A DNA stretch of 64,000 bases from Flavobacterium undicola (GTDB lineage Bacteria > Bacteroidota > Bacteroidia > Flavobacteriales > Flavobacteriaceae): NCBI RefSeq assembly GCF_009909155.2, contig NZ_JAAAPM020000005.1, forward strand, positions 1 through 64,000. Reading direction: 5' to 3'. The translations under genes were made by a program, and so were the position numbers. Numbering within the stretch: the stretch's first letter is position 1; each line of letters opens with the position of its first letter. The notes under the pieces were generated by a model, which saw only the letters and a program-made list of their open reading frames with translations, was not told the origin of the DNA and ran no database searches. This document shows positions 36,677 through 45,544 of the stretch, in pieces.

Positions 36677-36716
36677 AAATCGGCTGTATTTCATCTTGAA
36701 ATACAGCCGATTTTTT
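36677..36716 (+). terminator. Terminator 2 after susD-1
   Basis: Perfect 16 bp stem AAATCGGCTGTATTTC (36677-36692) / GAAATACAGCCGATTT (36698-36713), 5 nt loop, T run. Confidence 0.85.
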
Positions 36717-36849
36717 AACTTATATTTACGAATACAGCCATTTTTACTTGTTTAAGTCTTTTAATTTAGGTTTTTAAATAATTGAGTATTATTGAATTTT
36801 ATTCTAATTTTTTTATCATAGATATAAAAATAAGCTAGATTTTAGCTGA

Positions 36850-36919
36850 TATTGCTGATTAGCCCCTCTTTTTTTGTCAAAATACCCCTCTTTTAACAAG
36901 GGTACTTATGTTAGATTTG
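36850..36919 (+). promoter_or_regulatory. C-tract operator and promoter, site D (susC-2)
   Basis: ATTGCTGATTA, then TAGCCCCT (36860-36867), ATACCCCT (36882-36889; 22 bp apart), and -7 box TAGATTTG (36912-36919), 30 bp after the second tract start. Confidence 0.7.
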
Positions 36920-37253
36920 TAATGTGAATTATATGTTAATATTGCTGAAATTCATCTAATAGAACATTGAAATAGTTTGAAAATATTTTAAACTATATAT
37001 AGGATGTTTTTTTGGATGGATTAATAGGTGTTGTGGAAAAACATTTAGGGAGTCGCACACCTTTTTTTGCAAGTGTTAAATAAACATTTATTTAGTTAAC
37101 TATTGATATATTTTTACAGACACACTAACTAATTCTAATCTTAAATTATCAATTATATGAAATAGCCTTTTAAAAACTCTAAAACTTTATCTACAAAGAG
37201 TATTTGTAGTAGATGATAATAATTTAACTAACCATTAAAAATTAAAACCACAC

Positions 37254-40200
37254 ATGACAAACTTTATTAAAATAAAGAAAAAGACTCATAGCGTTTTAGA
37301 ATTTGATTTAAAAATGAAACTTACTACAATGTTGATATTGGTTTCGTTATCTCAAATTCAAGCACATGTATTGAATGTTACGAGTGTAACAAAACAAAAA
37401 ATAGAACAACAACAAAGAACCATTAGTGGGCAAGTAACCGATGAGAATGGAATGCCACTTCCTGGAGCAACGGTTTTTGTTAAAGGGACTAAAAATTCAG
37501 TCATGACTGATTTTGATGGAAAATTCTCTTTGAAAATTAACGAAGGAGATAAGCTATTGGTAGTGTCTTTTGTTGGTTATGAACCTACAGAAGTAGCAAT
37601 ACAAAATAAATCAATTTTTGAAATAAGTGTAAAACCAAGTTCAGAAGGATTAAAAGAAGTAGTAGTGGTAGGTTTTGGAACTCAGAAAAAAGCAAGTATG
37701 GTGAGTTCTATTACAACGATTAATCCAAAAGAGTTGAAAGGGCCTACAAGTAATTTAACCAATATGTTAGCTGGAAGGGTTTCGGGTATGATTGCTTACC
37801 AAAGAAGTGGAGAGCCTGGGCAAGATAATGCGAATTTCTTTATTCGTGGTTTAGGAACTTTTGGTTCAGGAGCCTCTAATCCATTAATTTTAATTGATGG
37901 TATTGAATCTACTACAACCGATATGGCAAGAGTGCAGCCAGATGATATTGAAAGTTTTTCGGTATTGAAAGATGCTGCTGCTGCTGCTGTGTATGGTGCT
38001 CGTGGAGCTAATGGAGTGGTGTTGATTACTACTAAGATGGGTAAAGACGGAGTTACTAAATTTAATTTTAGAACAGAAACCAGAATGTCTTCTAATACTA
38101 GAAATTTTGATTTTGCTGATAACATTGCTTATATGAAATTAGCTAATGAGGCTAGAAGAACTCGTAATTCTCAGCTAGGAGATCTTTATAATCAAAATAA
38201 AATTGATAGAACAGCAGCAGGCGATGATCCTTATTTGTATCCAAGTAATAATTGGATTGACGAATTAATTAAAGATTATACTGTTAATGAAGGTTATAAC
38301 TTGAGTGTAAGTGGAGGTGGACAAAAAGCCAGGTATTATGTAGCGGGTACTTACAATATTGATAATGGGGTTTTAAAAGTAGATGGTTTGAATAATTTTA
38401 ATAATAATATCAAATTAAGAAATTATTCTTTAAGATCAAATGTAGATATGACACTGACTCCTACTACAAAAGCGATTGTTCGTCTTTATGGTCAATTTGA
38501 TGATTATAATGGTCCCACGGGAGGATATGATACTAATGGAAATTGGGTAGGCGGAGGAGCGCGTATTTTTAATCTTACGATGTGGTCTAATCCAGTTGCA
38601 TTTGCTAAAGTATATCCTTCTAGTTATTTGCCATTTATCGATCATCCTTTATTTGGAGGCGCATTGGCAGGTGGAACTACTGGGGCAATTTTGGTTAATC
38701 CTTATGCTGAGATGGTTCGAGGTTACGAATCGTCTAAAGCATCAACGATACAAACTCAGGTTGAGTTACAACAAGATTTAAAAGCAATAACTCCAGGGCT
38801 TAGTGCTCGTGCAATGGGGTATGTAAGAAGATATTCTTATTTTAACGTTACTAGAAAATATAATCCATTTTATTATCAGTCTTTTATTAGTCCTGTAACT
38901 GGAGAGCTTGAGTTAAAAGTACTGAATGATGGAGGTCCAAGTTCTGTAACTACTGATCCATTTATTGTAGGAAGAGAATTTTTAGATTATTCCCAAGGGA
39001 GAAAAGACTTGGATTCTCGAATTTATTTAGAAACTGCTATTAATTATAATAGAACTTTTAATGAAAAACATGCGGTAACTGGTATGTTGATTAATTTGTT
39101 ATCCAGTTATGAACAAGGTAATTCAGGAACTGTAGCAAGCTCTTTGCCTGCAAGAAATCAAGGTGTTTCAGGTAGGTTTACTTATGGTTTTGATAATAGA
39201 TACCTTGCTGAATTTAATTTTGGATACAATGGTTCTGAACGTTTTGCTCAAGGTCATCGTTATGGATTCTTCCCTTCATTTGGTTTAGCTTATAATATTT
39301 CTAATGAGAAATTTTGGGAGCCTATTAAAGATGTAATAACAAATTTTAAAGTACGTTCGACATACGGTTTGGTTGGTAATGATAAAATTGGAAATAATTC
39401 AGATCGTTTCTTTTACTTATCAGATGTAACTATTGGTAATTTTAATTATGGGTCTACTTTTGGAGAGCAATATGGTTATTTTCAGCCTGGAGTATCTGTT
39501 GGTCGTTATGCTAATGAAAATATTGGATGGGAAAAATCAAAACAAATCAATTTAGGTTTAGATTTAGAATTGTATAAATCATTGAATTTTGTAGTAGATA
39601 TCTACAAACAAAATCGTACAAATATCCTTCAAACCAGAACTAATATTGGTTCAACAATGGGGCTTACCGCAACTCCTGCCGCTAATTTTGGAGAAATAGA
39701 GAGTAAAGGTATGGATATTGCAGTTACTTATAATAAACAATTCAATAACAATTGGTACACACAGTTAAGAGGTAATTTTACTTATGCGACTAATAAAGTA
39801 TTGGTATATGATGAGATTAATTATCCTGATAATATGGCTTATCGTTCAAGAATTGGTGAAAGTTTCAATCAACAATACGGTTTAATAGCCGAACGTTTGT
39901 TTGTGGATCAAAATGAAACTGAAAATTCAGCATTTCAATATGGTGGGCCAGGGGCTGGAATTGTAAGGGCTTATACAGGAGGAGATATTAAATACCGTGA
40001 TGTTAATGGAGATGGTCAAATTTCTGATGCAGATATGGTACCAATAGGACATCCTACTATTCCTGAAATAGTGTATGGTTTTGGAGGTACAGTAGGTTAT
40101 AAGAAATTTGATTTTAGTATTTTCTTTCAAGGAGTGGCACGTACATCATTTTTTATTAATCCACAAAATATAGCGCCATTTGTATTAAATGGTCCGTACC

Positions 40201-40550
40201 AAAATAATTTATTAAATGTTGTAGCACAGGATCACTGGTCTGAAGATAATAGAAATTTATATGCTTTTTGGCCAAGATTAAGTGATACGTTTGTTGATAA
40301 CAATAATAAAGTATCAACTTGGTGGATGCGTGACGGTGCTTTTTTGAGATTGAAATCGATAGAAGTAGGGTACAATGCTCCTGAAGAATTTATATCAAAA
40401 ATAGGAGTTAAAGGTTTGAGAGTCTATTTTAGTGGGAATAATCTAGCCGTTTGGAGTAAGTTTAAACTATGGGATCCAGAAATGGGAGGTAGTGGTTTAG
40501 GATATCCAATCCAATCCGTTTACAATTTGGGATTAAAAGTCGATTTTTAA
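37254..40550 (+). CDS. SusC-family TonB-dependent outer-membrane transporter 2
   Basis: 1098 residues. Signal region about 18-38 (MKLTTMLILVSLSQIQA), carboxypeptidase-D-like domain (about 55-130; GQVTDENGMPLPGATVFVKGT), plug (VVVGFGTQKKASMVSS, then FFIRGLGTFGSGASNPLILIDG) and barrel ending YNLGLKVDF. It works with the SusD encoded 12 bp downstream. Only the N-terminal domains are close to the first SusC; the barrels differ, so the two systems probably import different fragments of the same glycan. Confidence 0.96.
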   Translation: MTNFIKIKKKTHSVLEFDLKMKLTTMLILVSLSQIQAHVLNVTSVTKQKIEQQQRTISGQVTDENGMPLPGATVFVKGTKNSVMTDFDGKFSLKINEGDKLLVVSFVGYEPTEVAIQNKSIFEISVKPSSEGLKEVVVVGFGTQKKASMVSSITTINPKELKGPTSNLTNMLAGRVSGMIAYQRSGEPGQDNANFFIRGLGTFGSGASNPLILIDGIESTTTDMARVQPDDIESFSVLKDAAAAAVYGARGANGVVLITTKMGKDGVTKFNFRTETRMSSNTRNFDFADNIAYMKLANEARRTRNSQLGDLYNQNKIDRTAAGDDPYLYPSNNWIDELIKDYTVNEGYNLSVSGGGQKARYYVAGTYNIDNGVLKVDGLNNFNNNIKLRNYSLRSNVDMTLTPTTKAIVRLYGQFDDYNGPTGGYDTNGNWVGGGARIFNLTMWSNPVAFAKVYPSSYLPFIDHPLFGGALAGGTTGAILVNPYAEMVRGYESSKASTIQTQVELQQDLKAITPGLSARAMGYVRRYSYFNVTRKYNPFYYQSFISPVTGELELKVLNDGGPSSVTTDPFIVGREFLDYSQGRKDLDSRIYLETAINYNRTFNEKHAVTGMLINLLSSYEQGNSGTVASSLPARNQGVSGRFTYGFDNRYLAEFNFGYNGSERFAQGHRYGFFPSFGLAYNISNEKFWEPIKDVITNFKVRSTYGLVGNDKIGNNSDRFFYLSDVTIGNFNYGSTFGEQYGYFQPGVSVGRYANENIGWEKSKQINLGLDLELYKSLNFVVDIYKQNRTNILQTRTNIGSTMGLTATPAANFGEIESKGMDIAVTYNKQFNNNWYTQLRGNFTYATNKVLVYDEINYPDNMAYRSRIGESFNQQYGLIAERLFVDQNETENSAFQYGGPGAGIVRAYTGGDIKYRDVNGDGQISDADMVPIGHPTIPEIVYGFGGTVGYKKFDFSIFFQGVARTSFFINPQNIAPFVLNGPYQNNLLNVVAQDHWSEDNRNLYAFWPRLSDTFVDNNNKVSTWWMRDGAFLRLKSIEVGYNAPEEFISKIGVKGLRVYFSGNNLAVWSKFKLWDPEMGGSGLGYPIQSVYNLGLKVDF

Positions 40551-40562
40551 AAAATAGAAAGT

Positions 40563-42533
40563 ATGAAAACTAAAAATAGAATTATAGAAAACATGAACTT
40601 ACAAAAACTGCGAAAAGTTTTTGGGGCATCAATGGTAGTACTTTGTTTATTAGGTTTGGAATCATGTGAAAATAGTTTTTTGGATGTGGTTCCTGATAAT
40701 GTATCGACATTAGAAAATGCCTTTAAATTAAGAAACGAAGCTCAAAAATATTTATTTACCTGTTATGCTTACATTCCTAAAAATGGAGATGCAGTATATA
40801 ATATAGGGATGTTAGCTGGTGATGAAACATGGGTAGCAGCCAATCGTGCAGCCGTAACAAGTTATGCGTTTAATATTGCAACGGGTACACAAAGAAAAGC
40901 ACAGCCTTACATGAATGCATGGGAAGGTTATTATCAGGCAGCAGGTCCTGGAGATCGTTACCCAATTTTTGATGGAATAAGACATTGTAATGTTTTCTTA
41001 GAAAATGTTGAAGATAGAGCCAAAGTGCCAGATCTAACTGAAGGAGAACGTTTGAGATGGATAGCAGAAGCTAAATTTCTAAAAGCATATTACCATTATT
41101 ATTTAATGCGTATGTACGGTCCTATTCCTGTTATTAGAGTTAATCTTCCTATAGATGCTCCTGAGGATCAAATTCAGGTAGCTAGAGAGCCTATTGACCA
41201 AACAGTTGATTATTTAGTAAGTTTGTTAGATGAAGCATCAGTGGCATTGCCTCCACAAATTGCAGATACTCAAAATGAGTTGGGTAGAATTACAAAACCG
41301 ATAGCTTTAAGTATTAAAGCCGAATTGTTGCTTATGGCTGCAAGTCCATTGTTTAATGGAAATGCAGATATGGTAGGTTTTAATGCTAAAGATGGAACGC
41401 CTTTATTTAATACGGTTTATGATGCTACCAAGTGGAAAAGAGCAGCAGATGCTGCTAAAGCAGCTATTGATGCAGCTGAAGCTAATGGAAACAAAATATT
41501 CTATAAAAATGATGTTGCCTTTACCATTTCTCAAACTGCCAAAACGAAACTAAATATTACACAAGCAGTAACTGAACGTTGGAATAGTGAGTTGATATGG
41601 GCAAATCCTAATAGTCGTACGTATGAGTTGCAACGTATTTGTATGATGCCTTTGAATGCTACAGTATCACATTCGCAAGCAAGAAAAATTCTTTCGCCTA
41701 CTTTAGAATCGGCTATGAATTTTTATACTAAAAATGGGGTGCCTATTGAGGAAGATAAGACCTTGACTTTTGGGGATATTACCGAGTTGAAAGTAGCTAC
41801 TGCAGCAGATAAATTTGATATTAAAGAGGGATATCGAACCTCAATTATAAACTTTAATCGTGAGCCTCGTTTTTATGCCGATTTAGGTTTTGATGGTGCT
41901 ATTTTCTATAAATATGATAGTGGTTCTGATGAAACAAAAGAAGTTATAAGAGCTAAATACCAAGATTATGCAGGAAGTTCAGATGCTTTTGATTTTAATG
42001 TAACAGGATATTATATCAAAAAACTCATTAACTGGGAGCAACATTTTGGTGGAGGTACCTTATACAAAGAATATGCTTGGCCTGAAATGCGTTTAGCCGA
42101 TTTGTATTTGATGTATGCTGAAGCACTTAATGAAGTTGACGGAAGATCTACAGCCGAAGTGTTACAATATGTAGATGCTATTCGTACACGTGCGGGGTTA
42201 AAAGGAGTTGTAGAGTCTTGGACTAATTTTTCTAGTAATCCAACTAAATATACAACCAAAGAAGGTTTACGTGAAATTATTCGCAGAGAGCGTAGTATTG
42301 AAATGGCTTTTGAAGGAAAGAATTATTGGGATATCAGACGCTGGAAAACAGCAACTCAAGAGTTTAATGAGGCTGTAAAGGGGTGGAATGTTTTTGGTGG
42401 TTCAGAGAGTAGCTATTATCAAGTAGTAACTTTAAATCAACAACGTTTTGTGTCTCCTAGAGATTATTTCTGGCCTATTGACGAAACAACACTTATTCAA
42501 AATCCGAACTTGATTCAAAATCCAGGTTGGTAA
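40563..42533 (+). CDS. SusD/RagB-family surface glycan-binding lipoprotein 2
   Basis: 656 residues. Lipobox LESC with Cys35 (or Cys25 if the second ATG, residue 11, is the start), followed by ENSFLDVVPDN. TPR-like helices include EAKFLKAYYHYYLMRMYGPIPVI; the C-terminal signature is EMRLADLYLMYAEALNEVDG and REIIRRERSIEMAFEGKNYWDIRRWK. Outer-membrane surface partner of SusC 2. Operon continues with two lipoproteins (gaps 21 and 16 bp). Confidence 0.95.
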   Translation: MKTKNRIIENMNLQKLRKVFGASMVVLCLLGLESCENSFLDVVPDNVSTLENAFKLRNEAQKYLFTCYAYIPKNGDAVYNIGMLAGDETWVAANRAAVTSYAFNIATGTQRKAQPYMNAWEGYYQAAGPGDRYPIFDGIRHCNVFLENVEDRAKVPDLTEGERLRWIAEAKFLKAYYHYYLMRMYGPIPVIRVNLPIDAPEDQIQVAREPIDQTVDYLVSLLDEASVALPPQIADTQNELGRITKPIALSIKAELLLMAASPLFNGNADMVGFNAKDGTPLFNTVYDATKWKRAADAAKAAIDAAEANGNKIFYKNDVAFTISQTAKTKLNITQAVTERWNSELIWANPNSRTYELQRICMMPLNATVSHSQARKILSPTLESAMNFYTKNGVPIEEDKTLTFGDITELKVATAADKFDIKEGYRTSIINFNREPRFYADLGFDGAIFYKYDSGSDETKEVIRAKYQDYAGSSDAFDFNVTGYYIKKLINWEQHFGGGTLYKEYAWPEMRLADLYLMYAEALNEVDGRSTAEVLQYVDAIRTRAGLKGVVESWTNFSSNPTKYTTKEGLREIIRRERSIEMAFEGKNYWDIRRWKTATQEFNEAVKGWNVFGGSESSYYQVVTLNQQRFVSPRDYFWPIDETTLIQNPNLIQNPGW

Positions 42534-42554
42534 TAATCATAAAAAACGAAAATT

Positions 42555-43769
42555 ATGAAACGAATTATAATTACATCCATAAGGATATTTATGTTATCTC
42601 TACTTGCGATTTTTGTTGCTTGTAGTGAAGATCAAGGTCCTCAACCTTTGGAGCACAATTCAACTCCACCAGCTGAAGTAACAAATGTTACAGTGCAAAA
42701 TCTACCGGGCAAGGCAAAGATTACTTATACTTTGCCGTCTGACAAAGATTTACTGTATGTTGTTGCCCGTTACAAATTGGAAAATGGAACTGCTATGGAG
42801 GTTAAAGCTTCTTATTATTCTAACTCCTTGCTTTTAGAAGGCTTTGCAGGGCAATCTAATAATGAAGTTAAAATTTATGCAGTAAATAGAAGTGAGACTG
42901 AGTCTAAGCCTGTTACTGTAACAGTAGCTCCTCTGAAAGCTCCAATTTATGATATATATAAGTCATTAGTTGCTCAGCCTGATTTTGGGGGTATTCGCAT
43001 CACCGCTGATAACCCTACCAAAGAAGAAATAGGTATTTTAGTAATGCAAAAAAACATTCAAGGAGACTGGGTACCTCTTCGTACAAGTATTTATACTTCT
43101 GTTGATCAAATCAAACAAAGTTTAAGAGGTTTTGCGCCAGTAGATCAGGAATTTGCAATTGTTGTTAGGGATCATTGGTTGAATTATACCGATACTTTAG
43201 AAATTACAATAAAACCAATATTTGAGCAATTGATGCCTAAATCGGCTTTTGTAGGGGTTCATCTTGCTAATGATGCAAAAACTATAAATAATGCTTATCC
43301 AGTTTCAAATTTGTGGGACGGTCAATTTTTAGAATATTGGGGTTCTTATTTTACTGACAGAACTATTGATGTAGGAAATCATTTAGTGACTTTTGATGTT
43401 GGAAAAATAACTAAATTAAGTCGTTTGAGACTTTGGCAGTTTTCAGAACCTATAGGTGGACAAAGGATGTACTACTATTTAGGAGCTATGAAAAAGTTTA
43501 GGATATGGGGAAGCAATACCTTGAATGATGGTACGCTTAATAGTAATTGGACCTTGTTGGGTGAATATGAAATCAAGAAACCTTCAGGTCTTCCTTATGG
43601 TCAGGAAAACAATGATGATCTCATAGCTGCCAGAGATGGTGCCGATTATGAAATAGCTTTAGATAAACCAGCAGTTCGTTACCTTAGAATTGAATGTTTA
43701 GAAAACTGGATTGGAGGTAAGTTTATGGCTGTTTCAGAGGTACATGTATATGGTAATCCTAATTTTTAA
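42555..43769 (+). CDS. Surface glycan-binding lipoprotein (DUF4959 / DUF5126 / DUF5000 type)
   Basis: 404 residues, lipobox VACS with Cys23 then SEDQG. An N-terminal DUF4959-like Ig domain (about 35-125; PPAEVTNVTVQNLPGKAKITY), a middle domain with GGIRITADNPTKEEIGILVM, and a C-terminal discoidin-like (F5/8 type, DUF5000) domain (about 240-404; NLWDG, VTFDVGKITKLSRLRLWQ, VRYLRIECLENW). It has no catalytic residues. In Bacteroidota PULs this architecture directly after SusD is a surface glycan-binding protein. Confidence 0.87.
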   Translation: MKRIIITSIRIFMLSLLAIFVACSEDQGPQPLEHNSTPPAEVTNVTVQNLPGKAKITYTLPSDKDLLYVVARYKLENGTAMEVKASYYSNSLLLEGFAGQSNNEVKIYAVNRSETESKPVTVTVAPLKAPIYDIYKSLVAQPDFGGIRITADNPTKEEIGILVMQKNIQGDWVPLRTSIYTSVDQIKQSLRGFAPVDQEFAIVVRDHWLNYTDTLEITIKPIFEQLMPKSAFVGVHLANDAKTINNAYPVSNLWDGQFLEYWGSYFTDRTIDVGNHLVTFDVGKITKLSRLRLWQFSEPIGGQRMYYYLGAMKKFRIWGSNTLNDGTLNSNWTLLGEYEIKKPSGLPYGQENNDDLIAARDGADYEIALDKPAVRYLRIECLENWIGGKFMAVSEVHVYGNPNF

Positions 43770-43785
43770 TATTAAATAATAAACA

Positions 43786-45030
43786 ATGAAAAATTTAAGG
43801 AATATTTTAGTAACAGCTTTTGTTGTGGTGTTAGTTCTTGTAATACATTCTTGTACAGGAGCTGATGAGTATTTGAAATTTACTGAAGGCGGGGAGATTT
43901 CTTACACCGGAAAGATTGATTCTTTAAAGTTCTTCCCAGGAAGGAATAGAGTAAAGATTGAGGGACTTATTATCTCTGATCCTAAGGTTAATCAATTGAG
44001 AGTATATTGGAACTCTAAAAAGGATTCTGTTGTAATACCAATAAATAGGACTGCAGGAATAGATGTTGTTTCAAAAATTATAGAAAATCTTCCTGAAAAC
44101 ATCTATAATTTCGAAGTAAAGACTTTCGATGCTAAAGGAAATAGTTCTATTTCTCAAAATGTCACAGCTCAAACTTATGGAGCACGTTACCAAGCAAGTT
44201 TAACCAATAGAAAGATTATTGCTAGCACTTTGTCTATTAAAAAATCTCTTACAATTGATTTTGCAACTATGGACTTAACATCTGGTGCTTATACTACTGA
44301 AGTGATTTATACAGACAATTCGAATGTGGAGAAAACTGTAACAGTCCCGGTTGCTACTAGCCAGGTAGTTATTCCAAATTTTAAAGAAGGAAGTAAGTTT
44401 AAACACCGTTCTTTATTTTTGCCAACTAAGACATGTATTGATATTTTTTATACAGATTATGTTGAAGTTGGACCAATTATTTATCAAGGATGTAATTTCT
44501 ATGCCCCTACGCAATCAGGGACAAATATAGTTGCTAACCCAACATTTGCAGGTACTTTTGCTCAGGCTACGGGTTGGACTAGAGAGTGGACTAATTTTGA
44601 TCCAAAATCTACTGAGAACTTTTGCGTTGATAATACAGACGATACAAGTGGAAGTGTGTACTTAAAAGGTAGTTGCTATCCTAATGGAGGTGTTTTGAAA
44701 TATACTTCAGGTGTCGCTATCATACCTAATCACAGGTATCAAATCAAAGCGATGATTAAAAACCCAACAGCTGGAGATGGTGCTTTTAATTTTGTATTGC
44801 CTAACTCGGTATGGAAAAATGTTGATAACGATAATAGTGGTAATAGCCAATATCTTGTAAGTATTCCAAATAGTACAGGTTGGGTTCAATTTAGCAAAAT
44901 AATTACAGCTGGTGCAGGTGCTAGTGGGACATTACAATTTCTTTTCATGTCTTGTGATGGTTTTGTAAACTCTACTATTTCTAATTTAATTTATTTGGAT
45001 AATTTTGAGATATACGATTTAGGTTTATAA
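43786..45030 (+). CDS. Surface lipoprotein, DUF4998 plus CBM-like domain
   Basis: 414 residues, lipobox HSCT with Cys23. The N-terminal half (about 28-220) looks like DUF4998 (KIDSLKFFPGRNRVKIEG, then LRVYWNSKKDSVVIPINR). The C-terminal half (about 245-414) looks like a CBM4/9-type jelly roll (NIVANPTFAGTFAQATGWTREW, then YLDNFEIYDL). Last gene of the susC-2 operon; probably a second surface glycan-binding protein. The ligand cannot be read from sequence. Confidence 0.8.
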   Translation: MKNLRNILVTAFVVVLVLVIHSCTGADEYLKFTEGGEISYTGKIDSLKFFPGRNRVKIEGLIISDPKVNQLRVYWNSKKDSVVIPINRTAGIDVVSKIIENLPENIYNFEVKTFDAKGNSSISQNVTAQTYGARYQASLTNRKIIASTLSIKKSLTIDFATMDLTSGAYTTEVIYTDNSNVEKTVTVPVATSQVVIPNFKEGSKFKHRSLFLPTKTCIDIFYTDYVEVGPIIYQGCNFYAPTQSGTNIVANPTFAGTFAQATGWTREWTNFDPKSTENFCVDNTDDTSGSVYLKGSCYPNGGVLKYTSGVAIIPNHRYQIKAMIKNPTAGDGAFNFVLPNSVWKNVDNDNSGNSQYLVSIPNSTGWVQFSKIITAGAGASGTLQFLFMSCDGFVNSTISNLIYLDNFEIYDLGL

Positions 45031-45172
45031 TTAAATTGCAAACAATAATAGGTTCAATTATAGAACTTAAATATCAGTATGGGAATTAACAAAACCCAAA
45101 TCTGATGCTGGTCAATTTTTTGCAATATGATTTCATTTGAATTAGTTGTTTAATAAATAATTTTTTTGTAAA

Positions 45173-45214
45173 AAAGACCGTTCGAAAAATTACTTTTCGG
45201 ACGGTCTTTTTTTT
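45173..45214 (+). terminator. Terminator of the susC-2 operon
   Basis: 16 bp stem 45173-45188 / 45194-45209 (AAAGACCGTTCGAAAA with its complement, one G-U pair), 5 nt loop, long T run. Confidence 0.85.
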
Positions 45215-45354
45215 TATAAAATGATTTACGATTCTATTCGTACATAGTAAAAAATCAGGGATATTTATTTAGCTGCTTTAATTTATAGTAAAAGCAGTTT
45301 TTTGATTTCGTTTGTTTTTTATGTAATGTAAAAAAATAAAGCTATTTTTTTATT

Positions 45355-45424
45355 AAATACCAATAAGACCCTTTTAATATATTGTAATTACCCCCTTTTT
45401 GCTTAAAGTGATACGTTAGATTTG
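45355..45424 (+). promoter_or_regulatory. C-tract operator and promoter, site E
   Basis: AATACCAATAA box, AAGACCCT (45365-45372), TACCCCCT (45389-45396; 24 bp apart, the same geometry as site C), and -7 box TAGATTTG (45417-45424) 28 bp after the second tract start. Confidence 0.7.
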
Positions 45425-45544
45425 TATTGGATGATTTGTTATTAGTAAGGTTTTTATGGATAGTTGGTGCATTGTTATCCTTGTTAAAATCCTAATTAAT
45501 AAGAGTTGTGTGTTTTAAAAATTATTAATCTAAATTAATTTTGT

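Larger units (their letters stand above)
36508..37253 (+). other. 746 bp intergenic region upstream of susC-2
   Basis: No gene. It holds two separate terminators, operator site D, and an unusually long susC-2 leader (about 330 nt from the -7 box to ATG) that contains the 31 nt block shared with the leader at 26232-26262. Confidence 0.6.
45031..45544 (+). other. 514 bp intergenic region before the GH128-type gene
   Basis: No gene. Terminator at 45173, operator site E at 45355-45424 and a leader of about 115 nt. Confidence 0.55.
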
